From positions 1 to 64,000 of the forward strand of contig MU831834.1 of assembly GCA_029204225.1 (NCBI GenBank): a DNA stretch of 64,000 nt, given 5' to 3'. The notes below the pieces were generated by a model. The model did not search any database. It saw only the letters and a program-made list of their open reading frames with translations, and was not told the origin of the DNA. This DNA is from Diphasiastrum complanatum (lineage: Eukaryota > Streptophyta > Lycopodiopsida > Lycopodiales > Lycopodiaceae). This document shows positions 22,250-32,400 of the stretch, one piece after another; within the stretch, counting starts at the first letter, position 1; each line of letters begins with the position of its first letter. Both the position numbers and the translations under genes were made by a program.

Positions 22250-22309
22250 CCACGTGTCACTGCCTTATCACGCAGAGCTATTTCAGCATCTCATATATTT
22301 CAAAAACAT
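22250..22309 (+). repeat. 60-bp direct repeat, copy 2
   Basis: Begins CCACGTGTCACTG and ends TTCAAAAACAT. It partners 21091-21150; the spacing is 1159 bp. Confidence 0.85.
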
Positions 22310-23172
22310 TCATTTGTATATAATAGATAACTGGACGAGGAAGGCCCGTTCTGGGTTTTTGGGCTGCAACCGCAACCGCAATCCGCAACCGCAACAACAA
22401 CCTCAACATCACCGCAATCCGCAACCTACAAAACCATGAGTTCAAACCTGCGATGACCCACGGGTCATTGGACCGCAAAATACCACAACCGTAGTTCAAG
22501 TTCATAAGGAAGCTAGTAAGATTCATTATTTTCTTTCTATAGTTTTGCGATGCTTCTATTTTGCTCTCAAAGAAAGAGACAAAGGATTGGAGTAAATATA
22601 TATAGAACCATGCCAAGTCATCAATTCGTGAATATGTTATTAGAAATCCAATTTCAAATAATAACAAGGTTTGGATCAGTGACATGGCAAATACGAGTTT
22701 TAAAAACGAAGCATGTTTGGATAGTACACTTGGGACAGTAACTGGCCTAAACAATATGTGAGAAAACGGGATTGCTGAAGTGTCTTTAAAAAAGAGAAAA
22801 GAAACATTTTGACGCGGATTGATGACATGGACGAAGCTCAACGATATTATATATAAAGAGGTTCTTTCAAGAGACATTCAAGTCTTTCAAAGTCAGGTCT
22901 CTATGGTCAGTCACATTCAAAGTGAGAAGTAAGCCTAGTTTGGTCGCTCATACTCTATTACTAAAGTAAGTTACTTTTAGATATAATCTAGATCATGTCT
23001 GTTAGATTACATATATACTTTTATGTGAAATGTATTCGAAATAGTCAATTAAAACGGACATTTATATAAGATGCATGTATGTACAAAATATTGTAGTGTA
23101 ACTTTAAAATGAAATTTACATATGTATATCAGTTATATATATAAATATATTAATGTAATACCCATCAATATG

Positions 23173-23177
<5 letters not shown>
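22310..23177. other. Unassigned sequence
   Basis: Holds a short CCGCAA-rich stretch (22366-22430). A minus-strand frame of 199 codons (22877-22278) lacks any recognised motif and crosses the repeat boundary, so it is not called as a gene. Confidence 0.35.
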
Positions 23178-23247
<70 letters not shown>

Positions 23248-23249
23248 AT
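23178..23249. repeat. Compound palindromic microsatellite (CA)n(TA)n(TG)n
   Basis: About 17 CA units, 8 TA units and 11 TG units in uninterrupted succession, so the CA and TG tracts can pair as a hairpin. A degenerate CACA-rich tail continues to about 23290. Confidence 0.95.
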
Positions 23250-23312
23250 TACATAACAATACACACTCACTCACACACACACATATACACTAAATACATA
23301 TTTGAAAATGTA

Positions 23313-23348
23313 TTTCAGAACCTCCCGTCCCGACGGGAGGTTCTGAAA
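23313..23348. repeat. GC-rich palindrome, eighth copy
   Basis: Arms of 17 bp (TTTCAGAACCTCCCGTC and its exact reverse complement) around a central CC. Same family as the copies at 20.6-22.2 kb. It lies nine bases from the left arm of the next inverted-repeat element. Confidence 0.9.
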
Positions 23349-23539
23349 TGTTTTTTTAATTACAAATGGACTTTAGGCCTTTTTGCGGGACTTTTAATGT
23401 CGCAGGGCCTAAATGTCAAGTTAGTGAATAAAGTTGGGTTTTCCTCCAATTGGATGGTTCTCACTCTTTTTTGAATTTGAATAATTAGGGAGGCAGAAAT
23501 GGACCAATAGGATTCAGAGGCCAGGGTCCTTTTCTCTAC

Positions 23540-23547
23540 TATAAAAA
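23540..23547 (+). promoter_or_regulatory. TATA box inside the inverted-arm element
   Basis: TATAAAAA in 'CTACTATAAAAAGAGACC', about 50 bp upstream of an AATAAA; this spacing fits the U3/R region of an LTR. Confidence 0.4.
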
Positions 23548-23987
23548 GAGACCAATTCGAGTTCCTACACATGTCCATTTTCTCATTTCAATAAAGCAGA
23601 TTGGTTCTCTTGTGAAATGGATTGATGAATGTCCTTGCTCTCTATCACTTTTCCTCCATCTCTCATGCTTTATTTGTGTTTTGCTGATTGTTGCATCTGA
23701 TTGTTATTGGGATTGCATGTTATTATACTTTTTATGAGGGAGAAAGGGGGAGAGAGAAAGAGTAAGCTATCTTGTTGGGGATCATACTGTTAGTGGATGT
23801 AGTATTAATGCTTAGGGTTAATAGATGTTAGAGTTAGATGTGAATCTTCTATTCATGCTGAAATCTGAACTATACTATTGCTCTCATGTGAACGAATCTA
23901 TGCGTGACAACTAACTTCATCTCTTTGATGCTAGATTGATTAGAACTTGGATTGAGGTTAGGCAAGGAAAGAAACTCACTACAATTT

Positions 23988-24005
23988 TGGTGTTGTTGCC
24001 GGGGA
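23988..24005 (+). other. Primer-binding-site-like motif (tRNA-Asp type)
   Basis: TGGTGTTGTTGCCGGGGA closely follows ACTACA, which could be an LTR end. Plant gypsy elements commonly carry TGGCGCCGTTGCCGGGG here, complementary to the tRNA-Asp 3' end. A close relative is at 50395. Confidence 0.5.
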
Positions 24006-24260
24006 GCTAAGCCAATTTTTCAGTTTGTAGCATGTTTGTTGGATGGTTAGCTTGCATTTAGATATCTTGGTCTTGGCATGCTAGGGTTAGCTTTGCATTA
24101 TGGATGTGATTTGTGAGAGTTATTCCAAAAACGTTTAAAAAAGAGTGAGAACCATCCAAATTGGAGGGAAACTCAACTTTATTCAGTAACATGACGTTTA
24201 GACCCTGCGACATTAAAAGTCCCGCAAAAAGGTCTGAAGTCCTTTTATTGACTTGTAACT

Positions 24261-25799
24261 AATCAAATAACTATGTGAGCATCAGGTTGGACTTACGTAC
24301 GTAGGGTGCCAAATCCCTCTCACTTATTAACTAGGGTTAGGGTTGCCTTGGGATCCACAAACCCTCCAACAATGACCGATTGCTCCCCATCCAACACAAT
24401 ATGTTGACTCTTTTGTGGAGAGTCAACATATTGCTACATCGTTTATCACACAAGTTGATTCCGACTACATAGACCCAGCGATGTATTATCTAGAAGATAC
24501 CAATGTGCCTGCTCATCAACTTGATCCATTTGTACCTTACTAGAATTAGTAGTATTAGATGTGTCTAGGCTCGTCTAGTCTTACTGATTTTTTTATCATC
24601 CACGGATACATAGTTACTTCCAATCCAAATAGAGTTACATCCTATCTAGCAACCATGTAAGGTCTATCTCAAACACCATCCATAGATAAGACCGAGAATA
24701 TACCACCTCAGATTTGTGTCTTCATTACGTCTATATGACCAAGCAATTGATATCATACCTTGGAGCCAAGTTTTGAGCTACCGCCTGATGAAACATTAGT
24801 TTTTTGTCAAGATGACAACCCGTATTTTTTTTTATCTAAGGCACTTTGGAGTTTCAAACAAGCGGTACATGTTTTTCGAATGGAAAAGTCAATTTTAGTC
24901 AATATCAGAAGCACTATAATTGAGATTCCATTAGTACCAAGAAACATAACCTAAACTACAAACCAAAAAATTTCAGAATACTGATAGGTAGGTGATCCAA
25001 AGTAACAAATTGGTACTCACTAGTTTCAAAACGAGTACTATGAAAGTACCAAATGAATCGATATAAGGCATAAAGGTTACTTGCATCCTGATCTGAGGCA
25101 TTAAGCAAGTCTTCTTGATCGTTGTCATCTTCGTATGGCATGTTGTTGTATATGTTCTCATACACATTGGTGGATAATCAGAACATCTTCTCCATTGCCT
25201 TGTAATACATGAATAGCATAAACATGACAATGTGTGACATCGTAGTGAACATGTGACTATCCTGGGAATATCCGTCAACACAATGGAACGAGCATGAGCT
25301 TGTGATGCGTTGACAATCCCATTTCACATCATGTTGCACTCATCCTTGCTGACTAGCCAGAGAACCTTCTTGTTTTGTACTTGTGACCTTCTCCTTTTGG
25401 CCTAAATGTTTTTTTTCAGATATGCGACCACATCTGCTCGTCTTTTCCATGGCCCAAGGCAAAAAAATTATGCATCATTTGTAGACCTGTCAAGTGATAA
25501 TATCTAGGATTTTTTATTTTTAAGTAGGCTGCAATAAATAGTGCTTGCAAACAATACCCGTAGTTTCGAACTTGGTGTCTTGTCTAGTACCAATTTGGTA
25601 CTATATTTGGGTGTCCCATATAGACCCAGTTTGGTACTATATCTATTAGGAAAATAGTACCAAAATTGGTACTCTAGAATAGTGTATTTTAGTGCTAAAA
25701 GATGGACTATATAGGTTAATTCTTATAGTTCAGTACCAAGTTTGGTACTATATGAAATAACAAACCTGAAAACCATAGAGTAATAATAATAGATAGTGA
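24261..25799. other. Unassigned region with short palindromic motifs
   Basis: No gene is recognised. It holds the hairpin at 24397-24433 and a cluster of GTACCAA/TTGGTACT motifs at 25013-25060 and 25606-25755, where the two halves form near-palindromes. The plus-strand frame 24760-24954 and the minus-strand frames 25281-24956 show no known motif. Confidence 0.35.
24397..24433. repeat. 15-bp perfect hairpin
   Basis: CAATATGTTGACTCT, a 7-base loop, then the exact reverse complement. No U-tract or gene context gives it a role. Confidence 0.85.
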
Positions 25800-26462
25800 G
25801 AACCCCCAACAAACACACTTGGACACGAAAAAGAAAAGCCTTCTTGTGTATAGAGCCTGAGAATCTGATCATGAGCCTGAGGAGGATGCATTGCTTCTGA
25901 TCTCCTCTTGTAGTAGCATAGAAATGACTCTTGATAGAGTAAGTTGCTGCTGGGTCGAAATACCCATGACCCATATTTCATAGGCTTCAGGGAGACTCAA
26001 TAAAAGAGTCATTACTGCATTTGAATCGTTAATGTTCGATCATGTTGCAGTCATTTGTTCCATGAGGGTTTTGAATGTGTTGAGATGGTTGAAAATGGTT
26101 ACCGTGTCTGCATCAGACATTCTAAGTGTGAATAATTTCTTCCTCAAATGTAATTTGGAAGTGACATCCCTGATATCATAGAGAGTTGCTAGGATGTCCC
26201 AAGCATCCTTAGCAGTCTGTGCAGATCAGATATGACTGATTTGTGAGTCTCTGATATTTGGAGTGATTAAGGCAAAAGCCTTGCCATCTCATTGACTCCA
26301 TTTAGTGATGCTAGTTGCATCAGCCTCTGGCTTGATTTCAGTACCATCAACTAAGTTCCACAGTTCCTTGGCTAGTAAAACGACCTTCATCTTGAACTTC
26401 TAGAGATGGTAGTTCTCTCCATCGAGCTTGTCAATCCGAAAAGAACTAGAAGTAGAATCCAT
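25800..26462 (-). pseudogene. Copia gag relic (UBN2-type)
   Basis: Minus strand from ATG at 26462-26460. The frame reads 'MDSTSSSFRIDKLDGENYHL', a stop, 'KFKMKVVLLAKELWNLVDG', 'AKDAWDILATLYDIRDVTSK', 'LHLRKKLFTLRMSDADTVT', 'NDSNAVMTLLLSLPEAYE' and 'LTLSRVISMLLQEEIR', the standard order of a copia gag. Nonsense codons fall after 'NYHL', within 'TKWSQ', after 'QISHI' and in 'MTAT'. No zinc knuckle or pol follows. A primer-binding-like site lies about 130 bp upstream at 26594. It is distinct in sequence from the other gags in this window. Confidence 0.75.
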
Positions 26463-26593
26463 TCTGGTGTAGTAGCAATATTGTTGGTAGAAACAACAAT
26501 AGCAAAATATTGTTGGCTGCGCACTTGTTGAGATGAAGTCTTGGTAGAAACAAGACTGAATACACAATGAAAATGTAGATTACTGAGTCACCC

Positions 26594-26605
26594 TCTTTGA
26601 TACCA
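26594..26605 (-). other. Primer-binding-site-like motif (initiator Met tRNA)
   Basis: Read on the minus strand: TGGTATCAAAGA, one base off the usual copia TGGTATCAGAGC. It is preceded by '..TTTTCAATA', a plausible LTR end, and sits upstream of the gag relic on the same strand. Confidence 0.55.
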
Positions 26606-27732
26606 TATTGAAAATTAGAGAAAATCAATATTTGCAATGGAAGTGGTGAGCAGGTGGTGATGTGAATCGGAAGTGCGACAGTTACCAGCAAGAGAACATT
26701 AAAGATGAATCAGATATTACAATGCACAAATAGAACAGAGTAGTAGTGGAACGATGCACTCTGATTGATAGAAACAAAAGCTAAGTATAGTGCTTGAAGC
26801 TGGGTGCAAAAAAATAGGCCCAAAATACCAGACTTCAATTAAGTTTGTTGATAGGTAATAACATTAATTGAAACATTGAATCACAAAAATTGCATGTAAA
26901 TAGAGAGAGACACAAGCTTGATGGCTCAAAGCATGGTTTGGTGGTACAACATTCAAGGACACTACCTATTTCGGATAGAACACACTACCTTTTTATTGGA
27001 GGAGAGAGAGTAGGCCCACCACTTACCCCCCAATACTCCAAGGGTAGACCCATCATTACTAGAGATGCCTTCATTGCATTAACTCGTGGGTAGCATCTAT
27101 CAAGCTCCCTCCCAAATCCCCCAAAAGTGAATGTACTACCAAAAGGTACAATAAAAAATGGACTCTTTTTTTGTACCACCAAACTATGCTTTTAGCCTGA
27201 TGCAAAATTCACTCATCCTCTTGATTATTTTCATCCAAATGGGCTCCAATTGGGAATATATACAAAAAAGAGGGAGCTTAAGTTGATTAGACCTATTTCA
27301 CATGTGTGAGATAGTAGCTACACTTGTTCTTTTTCCACTCATAAAGTCTCACCCTCATCCAAGGTCAACCAATGAAGTTGCACCTCTTGAAAAAGCTAGA
27401 ATTTGGAAAAGTTGTTCTTTGGCTACAATACTTGACTTTATACCTACATGGCTCTTGATATTCTTTACAAGTCACTCTATGCCTATATTTCACATGTGGG
27501 AGAAGCATCACATGTGTGGGATTACATATATACAACAAAATTTGGCCTAGATCAAATTATATTATGCATTTTTCACACATCTAGGTTTACACTCTATAAA
27601 TGACAAAAAATTGATGATAATGATCCTTCTATAGTTCAGCAACCTTCATTGCTTTTTTAGTAGATAATTGAGACTATTATGGACTTACTGGTGGACTTGG
27701 TGAAGTTACTTAGGCAAAGATTTAATAAACAG
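26606..27732. other. Probable LTR debris and unassigned sequence
   Basis: The first few hundred bases should be the LTR of the minus-strand gag relic, but no far end is visible. At 27299-27310, 27490-27500 and 27519-27530 there are CACATGTG(T) palindromes like those in copia B. No gene was seen. Confidence 0.3.
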
Positions 27733-27994
27733 TGACAAGAATTAGATATGCAACATCAAGCATTCACCATAAGCAATCACCACAAGAAGGCGGAAGAAGA
27801 ACACGTACTGTCACTCTATCACACTAACTCATACAGAATGTAAAATATACAAATAAACCCTGAACCCTGATAGAGAGAGAAAACCTACGAGTAGACTAAT
27901 AGACTAGCCTACGGCTATTGACAGCTGGTCACAACTGTCAACATTAATGTGCATCGTAAACAGTAACAATGAAGTTTATCATTGATTTCTAACA
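27733..27994 (-). repeat. 3' LTR of copia A
   Basis: Reads TGTTAGAAATC...TTCTTGTCA on the minus strand. The polypurine tract GAGGGAGAG directly precedes it. The pol stop codon TAG (27989-27991) lies inside its first six bases. It has a 13-bp insertion (near 27771) relative to the 5' LTR. Confidence 0.9.
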
Positions 27995-30840
27995 CTCTCC
28001 CTCAATGATAAAATTACATTTTTCTATCTCTAATAGAATACGAAACCTCTCAAATTTACATCTACTTAATGACTTAGTAAAAATATCTGCCTTTTGATCT
28101 TCAGATTTACAAAAAACAAGATCAACGGCTCCATAAAATTTTTTCTCTCGAACAAAATGGTAGTGTATTTCAATGTGCTTGGTTTGAGCATGTAAAACTG
28201 GATTTTTGGCAAGGTGAATGCAACTTTGATTATCGCAAGATATAGTAGTCGCATCCACCTATGGTTGACCTGAATCCACAAGCAATCTTCGTAACCATAC
28301 CGCTTCTTGTGTAGCATTGATGAGTGCTCGATATTCAGCTTCCGTTGATGATAAGGCTATTGTAGGTTGCTTTTTGCTGCTCCATGAAATTGCAGTTGTA
28401 CCATAACTGAATGTATGACCACTTGTAGATCTTCTGTCATCAATATTACGTGCCCAATCGGCATCTGTATAACCTACCAACATTGGCGTTTCAAGCTGAT
28501 CATACTTCAAACCAAAACTCAATGTCCCTCGAATGTATCTGAGAATATGTTTAGCAGACTTCCAGTGTGCTTGACTAGGATCTTGCATAAATTGACTAGG
28601 AACACCAACAACATAAGAAATATCAGGTCGTGTGTGTGTCAAATAAATAAAACTACCCACCACCTGTCTATACAAATAAGCATCCACTTTCTCAGATTCA
28701 TCATATGCAGTAAGCTTCATGTTGACATCCATAGGTGTACTCAAAGGCTTACAATCTTGCATATTGAACTTATAAAGCAAATCTCGTGCATATTTGCTTT
28801 GTGTAAGAAAGACCATGTCTTCCTTTTGCCATACTTCAATGCCAAGACAATAGTGCATCAATCATAGATCACTCATGTCAAAAGCTTTGGAAAGATCTGA
28901 TTTTATTTCATCAATTAAGCTCTCATTACTTCCTGTAATAATCAAATCATCCATGTACAACACAATGAACACTATATCTGAATCTTGCCTTAGAATGTAA
29001 AGATTAGGATCAACATCACTCTTTATCATTCCCCTTTGCTTGAAGTGTTAATCAATGCAAGAGTACCACGCCCGTGGTGCTTGCTTCAATCCATAAATGG
29101 CTTTGTTGAGCTTACAAACGAGATGCTCTCTCCGTGGCTCAACAAATCCTTGAGGTTGTACTAAGTACACCTCTTCATCCAGCACTCCATTAAGAAAAGC
29201 AGATTTAACGTCCATTTGCTGGATCTTCCAACCATAGAAAGCAAAAATAGCAATGATAGAACATATAATTACCATCTTAGCTACGGGTGCGAAAGTTTTT
29301 TCAAAATCAGTACCTTCTTGCTGCTCAAATCCTCTCGCAACCAACCGTGCTTTATACTTGTTGAGTTGCCCATCAACTCCATATTTGATCTTGTATATCC
29401 ATGTGCAAGTGATAGGCATCTTACCATCAGGTAGCTCAACCAAGTTTCACGTCCTATTTTTCGATATAGCTTCCAATTCTGTTTCCATAGCTTCACGCCA
29501 CTCCTTGTGCTCCTTTGCTTTATCAAAAGTTTTTGGTTCCTGAGCCTTGAGCACAAAACCCATCAGGGCTAGATTCATCTCTAATCTTGCAGGAGGTTTT
29601 CGATTTCTACTTGATCTTCTAAGCTCTCCCTGCTCACTTGATTCGGGAGTATCTCCCTTATTAGCATCACTTGTTACTGACAAGTACCACTTAGGCACTC
29701 TCCTAGGAATCTCATTATTGACCTTGTCTTTTTCCATTGGCTCTTCCATATCGACACCAACTTCTTTCTTCACTTGTATTTTAGCTTTATCATCAAAGGG
29801 ATCAATTGTCAATTTTATTTGGCCATTTTGACCCATCTCATCAAAAGTAGCATCTCTGGAAATCACGATCTTTTGTGCATTTGTGTCATACATCCTGTAT
29901 GCCTTGGCTCTTTTATCATATCCAAGGAAAATACACTTGACAGCTTTTGCATCCAGCTTCTTTCATTTTTCATCAGGTACATGAGCGTAAGCATCACAAC
30001 CAAATATTCGTAAATGAGAAACATTAGGTTTCTTTCCTGTAAAAACTTTGTAAGGTGTCTTACCCTCCACGGACTTTGTAGGACACCGATTCAAGATATG
30101 AGTAGCTGTGTTGCATGCTTTTGCCCAAAAAGTATTTGGCAAACACTTGCTCTTAAGCATTGCCCTAGCCATCTCCACAATGGATCTATTTTTCCGTTCT
30201 GCAACTCTGTTTAGTTGTGGTGAATAGGGTGTAGTGGTTTGTCTCTTGATCCCCTGATCCTTGCAGAAATTTATAAGCTCTGTTGAAAAATACTCACCGC
30301 CGCTATATGATCTGAGGGTCTTAATATAACAACCTGTTTGTTTTTCAACTAGAGCCTTGAACTCTCTAAACTTGGCAAAAGCATCAGATTTCTTGCTTAT
30401 GAAATAAATCCAGATATGTCTACTATAGTCATCAATGAATGTGATGAAATAGTAACAACCACTAATGGACCTAGTTTGTATTGGTCCACACAGATCACTA
30501 TGAACAAGATCAAGAATGCCATTGGTTCTTCTTGCTCCATCTTTGGGAAATCTCTCTCTATGCTGTTTTCTCAAAATGCAACCCTCACAAATTTTTTCTT
30601 CAAAAGAGGTATCAGGCAATCTAACAACTAGATTACCTCTTTTAAGGATTTGCAAGCTTTGAGCACTGATATGACCAAACCTTTGATGCCAAAGATCACT
30701 TTGACTTTCAATAGTGCTTACCATAGCTTGAGTAAAAGATCTCGCATTCAATTTGTAGAGTCGATTCTCGTTGACTCTAGCTCCTGTAGCAATTACTTTG
30801 TAGTGATTCTTGATGTCTTTGACAAGACATTTGTATGAGA
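27989..30840 (-). pseudogene. Copia A pol: integrase, reverse transcriptase, RNase H
   Basis: One continuous minus-strand frame of about 950 codons, broken only by nonsense codons. It begins in the pre-integrase region 'ATGARVNENRLYKLNARSFT' and 'LWHQRFGHIS...CEGCILRKQHRE', then the integrase core 'LVHSDLCGPI'. The second catalytic Asp is replaced by Tyr ('LRSYSGGEYFS', normally SDxGGEY); Glu is kept in 'NRVAERKNRS'. Reverse transcriptase shows 'WKIQQMDVKSAFLNG', 'AIYGLKQAPRAWYS' and 'VLYMDDLIITG'; RNase H shows 'GYTDADWARNIDDRRSTSG' and 'ALSSTEAEYRAL'. Stops lie at about 29963, 29447, 29048, 28862 and 28259. There are no frameshifts. The protease region is lost where copia B sits. Confidence 0.9.
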
Positions 30841-31000
30841 AATTGGCAAAAATCTAGCTTGGTATTTTTTATGATAGAAGTTTGTAAGTGAATCTCACAT
30901 GTGTGGAGAATGTTCCCACGTGTGGACAATTGTAAAGTAAATCAAAATGTTTGATATAGGGGTCTCATAGAATTTCATAGTCAAGCATTTAGGTGTAGGA
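30841..31000. other. Unassigned 160 bp between copia A pol and the 5' LTR of copia B
   Basis: Homology to copia A ends at about 30840, and the LTR of B starts at 31001. The gap matches neither. It contains CACATGTGTGG and CCACGTGTGG palindromes, so it may be part of the incoming element or filler DNA. Confidence 0.35.
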
Positions 31001-31642
31001 TGTTGATAGGGTCAAATTTGGCATAGATGGCAAATTATCCATTTCCACTTGTAATGCCAATATTGAGCCAAACTTGTGCCAATTAGAGTGTAGACAAGTG
31101 TCATGCTTTTTTTTTATGAAGCTTAAGAGGTTCAATAGGATTTAGAGGTGGAACCTTGTGAGGTCCAATAGAAAATTGAGGTGTGCTTGAATATAGTCCA
31201 ATAGAATTTAGAGGTGCATGGATCAATGGTCCAATAGGATTAAGAGGTGGCAAAGTGTGATCCAATCATAGTTAGGCATAGTGGTAGCTCATGAATCTAT
31301 TAGTATCATTGTACTCCTCCTTTTGGATCTAATTGATTTTGAGATTGAGTGGATTTTGAGTGTCATTGAATTTCTAGCTTTCTCTCTCTACCCGAGAGCT
31401 CATGATGGTTTTTCTCTCTCTACCCGAGGAGAGCAACTTGTTTTTACTTAGAATACTTTTGGAACACTTCCCACACGTGTGAGTGAGAGTTGGAAGTGAT
31501 TGAATGCATGTAGTAGTGTGTTTTTGCCATAGAATCAAAGATAGATCTTGAATCTCAATCTAGTCTTGATCTTGGTGCATCTACACACCTTAGGAGATCA
31601 CAAGTACATGTAGTGGACAATCCACATGTGTAATATTCAACA
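31001..31642 (+). repeat. 5' LTR of copia B
   Basis: Starts TGTTGA and ends TCAACA, a perfect 6-bp terminal inverted repeat. It is followed without a gap by the initiator-Met primer site. It contains CACACGTGTG at 31472-31481 and CACATGTG near its end. No 3' LTR was found, so B is truncated. Confidence 0.8.
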
Positions 31643-31654
31643 TGGTATCAGAGC
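31643..31654 (+). other. Primer-binding site of copia B (initiator Met tRNA)
   Basis: TGGTATCAGAGC directly abuts the LTR end. It is complementary to the 3' end of plant initiator tRNA-Met, as in most copia elements. Confidence 0.9.
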
Positions 31655-32400
31655 CTACCTAAGGTTACCATGCATTTTGATCCATCTAAGTGAAATTTTT
31701 TTCATCAATCTTGAGCTAGAAGTTGTCAAGGCCCATTTTCCTAGCTATCTTGTTCAATTTTGGATCAAAAGAGATCAAAAGGACATTGATTGGGTCTGAC
31801 CTGGTACTGTACGGAATCAGGTGCTCAGACACGTGTGAGGAACATCCAATTTCAGTTTGGGAGTTCTCTGTCATGTTTGATCCAAAAATCTTGCTAGATA
31901 GCTTGTTTTGAAGCTATTTTTGTCTAGTTTCTAATGCAATCAGTTTTATTCCATTTGGTTGAGCCAATCAAAAGCTATAAGCTTTTGAAGAGGGTTAGGT
32001 AGGGCACCTAGACCTGGGTGGACACATTTGGTTTGGTCAAAAGATTGCATGTTTGATCCAAAATCACAGTTGAATGCTTACCAATCTCATCTATATGTGA
32101 TCTAGGCACTGTTTTGAGATCTTAGCCATTTTGTTTCATGCAATATCATTGTATTTGAGTCAAATTTGGTTTCTTAGTGTATTTCACACGTGCTAAGAGT
32201 GTTTGATCCTAACTTTGCCCATACTCCATCATTTGATGTGAAGTAGATCTAGTTTTTGAGAGATTGAGATAGCTAGTGAGAATCATCTCACAGTTTGTTG
32301 CAAGATCTTGCATAGGAGATGGTAGCACGCCATTATTGGATCCTATAGTGTGAGAGAAGCAACATTTTTTGTTCATCACTTTTATTTATCTCCACTTTAC
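31655..32400 (+). other. Untranslated leader of copia B
   Basis: About 745 bp with no long frame between the primer site and gag ATG. It carries ACACGTGTGA (31828-31837) and CACACGTG (32185-32192). Confidence 0.6.

Larger units (their letters stand above)
20600..22250. mobile_element. Fold-back-like element with long inverted arms
   Basis: The left arm (about 20805-20967) and right arm (about 21841-22003) are inverted copies. Both contain AAGTAAATCGATGCTTCCAA, TACCATTGATTT and the GGAGGTTCTGAAATTTTTTT junction, on opposite strands. Outside each arm lie further copies of a ~90-bp block with a GC-rich palindrome followed by AATGGGGAACTC. Between the arms is a CGGTCC minisatellite. There is no coding frame. 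The architecture (inverted arms built from shorter repeats around a simple-sequence core) resembles Foldback-type DNA transposons. No target duplication was identified, so the class is inference. Confidence 0.55.
23358..24260. mobile_element. Inverted-arm element enclosing an LTR-like module
   Basis: Arms 23358-23476 and 24132-24260 are inverted copies of about 120 bp; both contain CTTTTTGCGGGACTTTTAAT, GTCGCAGGG and TGGATGGTTCTCACTC when read from the outside in. Between them lie a TATA box (23540), an AATAAA at about 23590 and a tRNA-Asp-type primer-binding-like site (23988), in the order expected for an LTR and primer site of a gypsy element. No coding frame is present. It may be a MITE that captured an LTR, or an LTR element whose second end is inverted. 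Confidence 0.5.

Noticed and set aside
22278-22877. Minus-strand frame of 199 codons.
   Set aside because: No recognisable domain, crosses the 60-bp direct repeat, and has hydrophobic low-complexity content typical of chance frames in AT-rich DNA.
28415-29831. Plus-strand frames of 94-150 codons.
   Set aside because: They are antisense shadows of the well-preserved copia A pol frame.
31643-31654. tRNA-like sequence at primer-binding sites (also 26594, 35935, 23988, 50395).
   Set aside because: Only 12-18 bases complementary to tRNA 3' ends; no cloverleaf or tRNA gene was found anywhere in the window.
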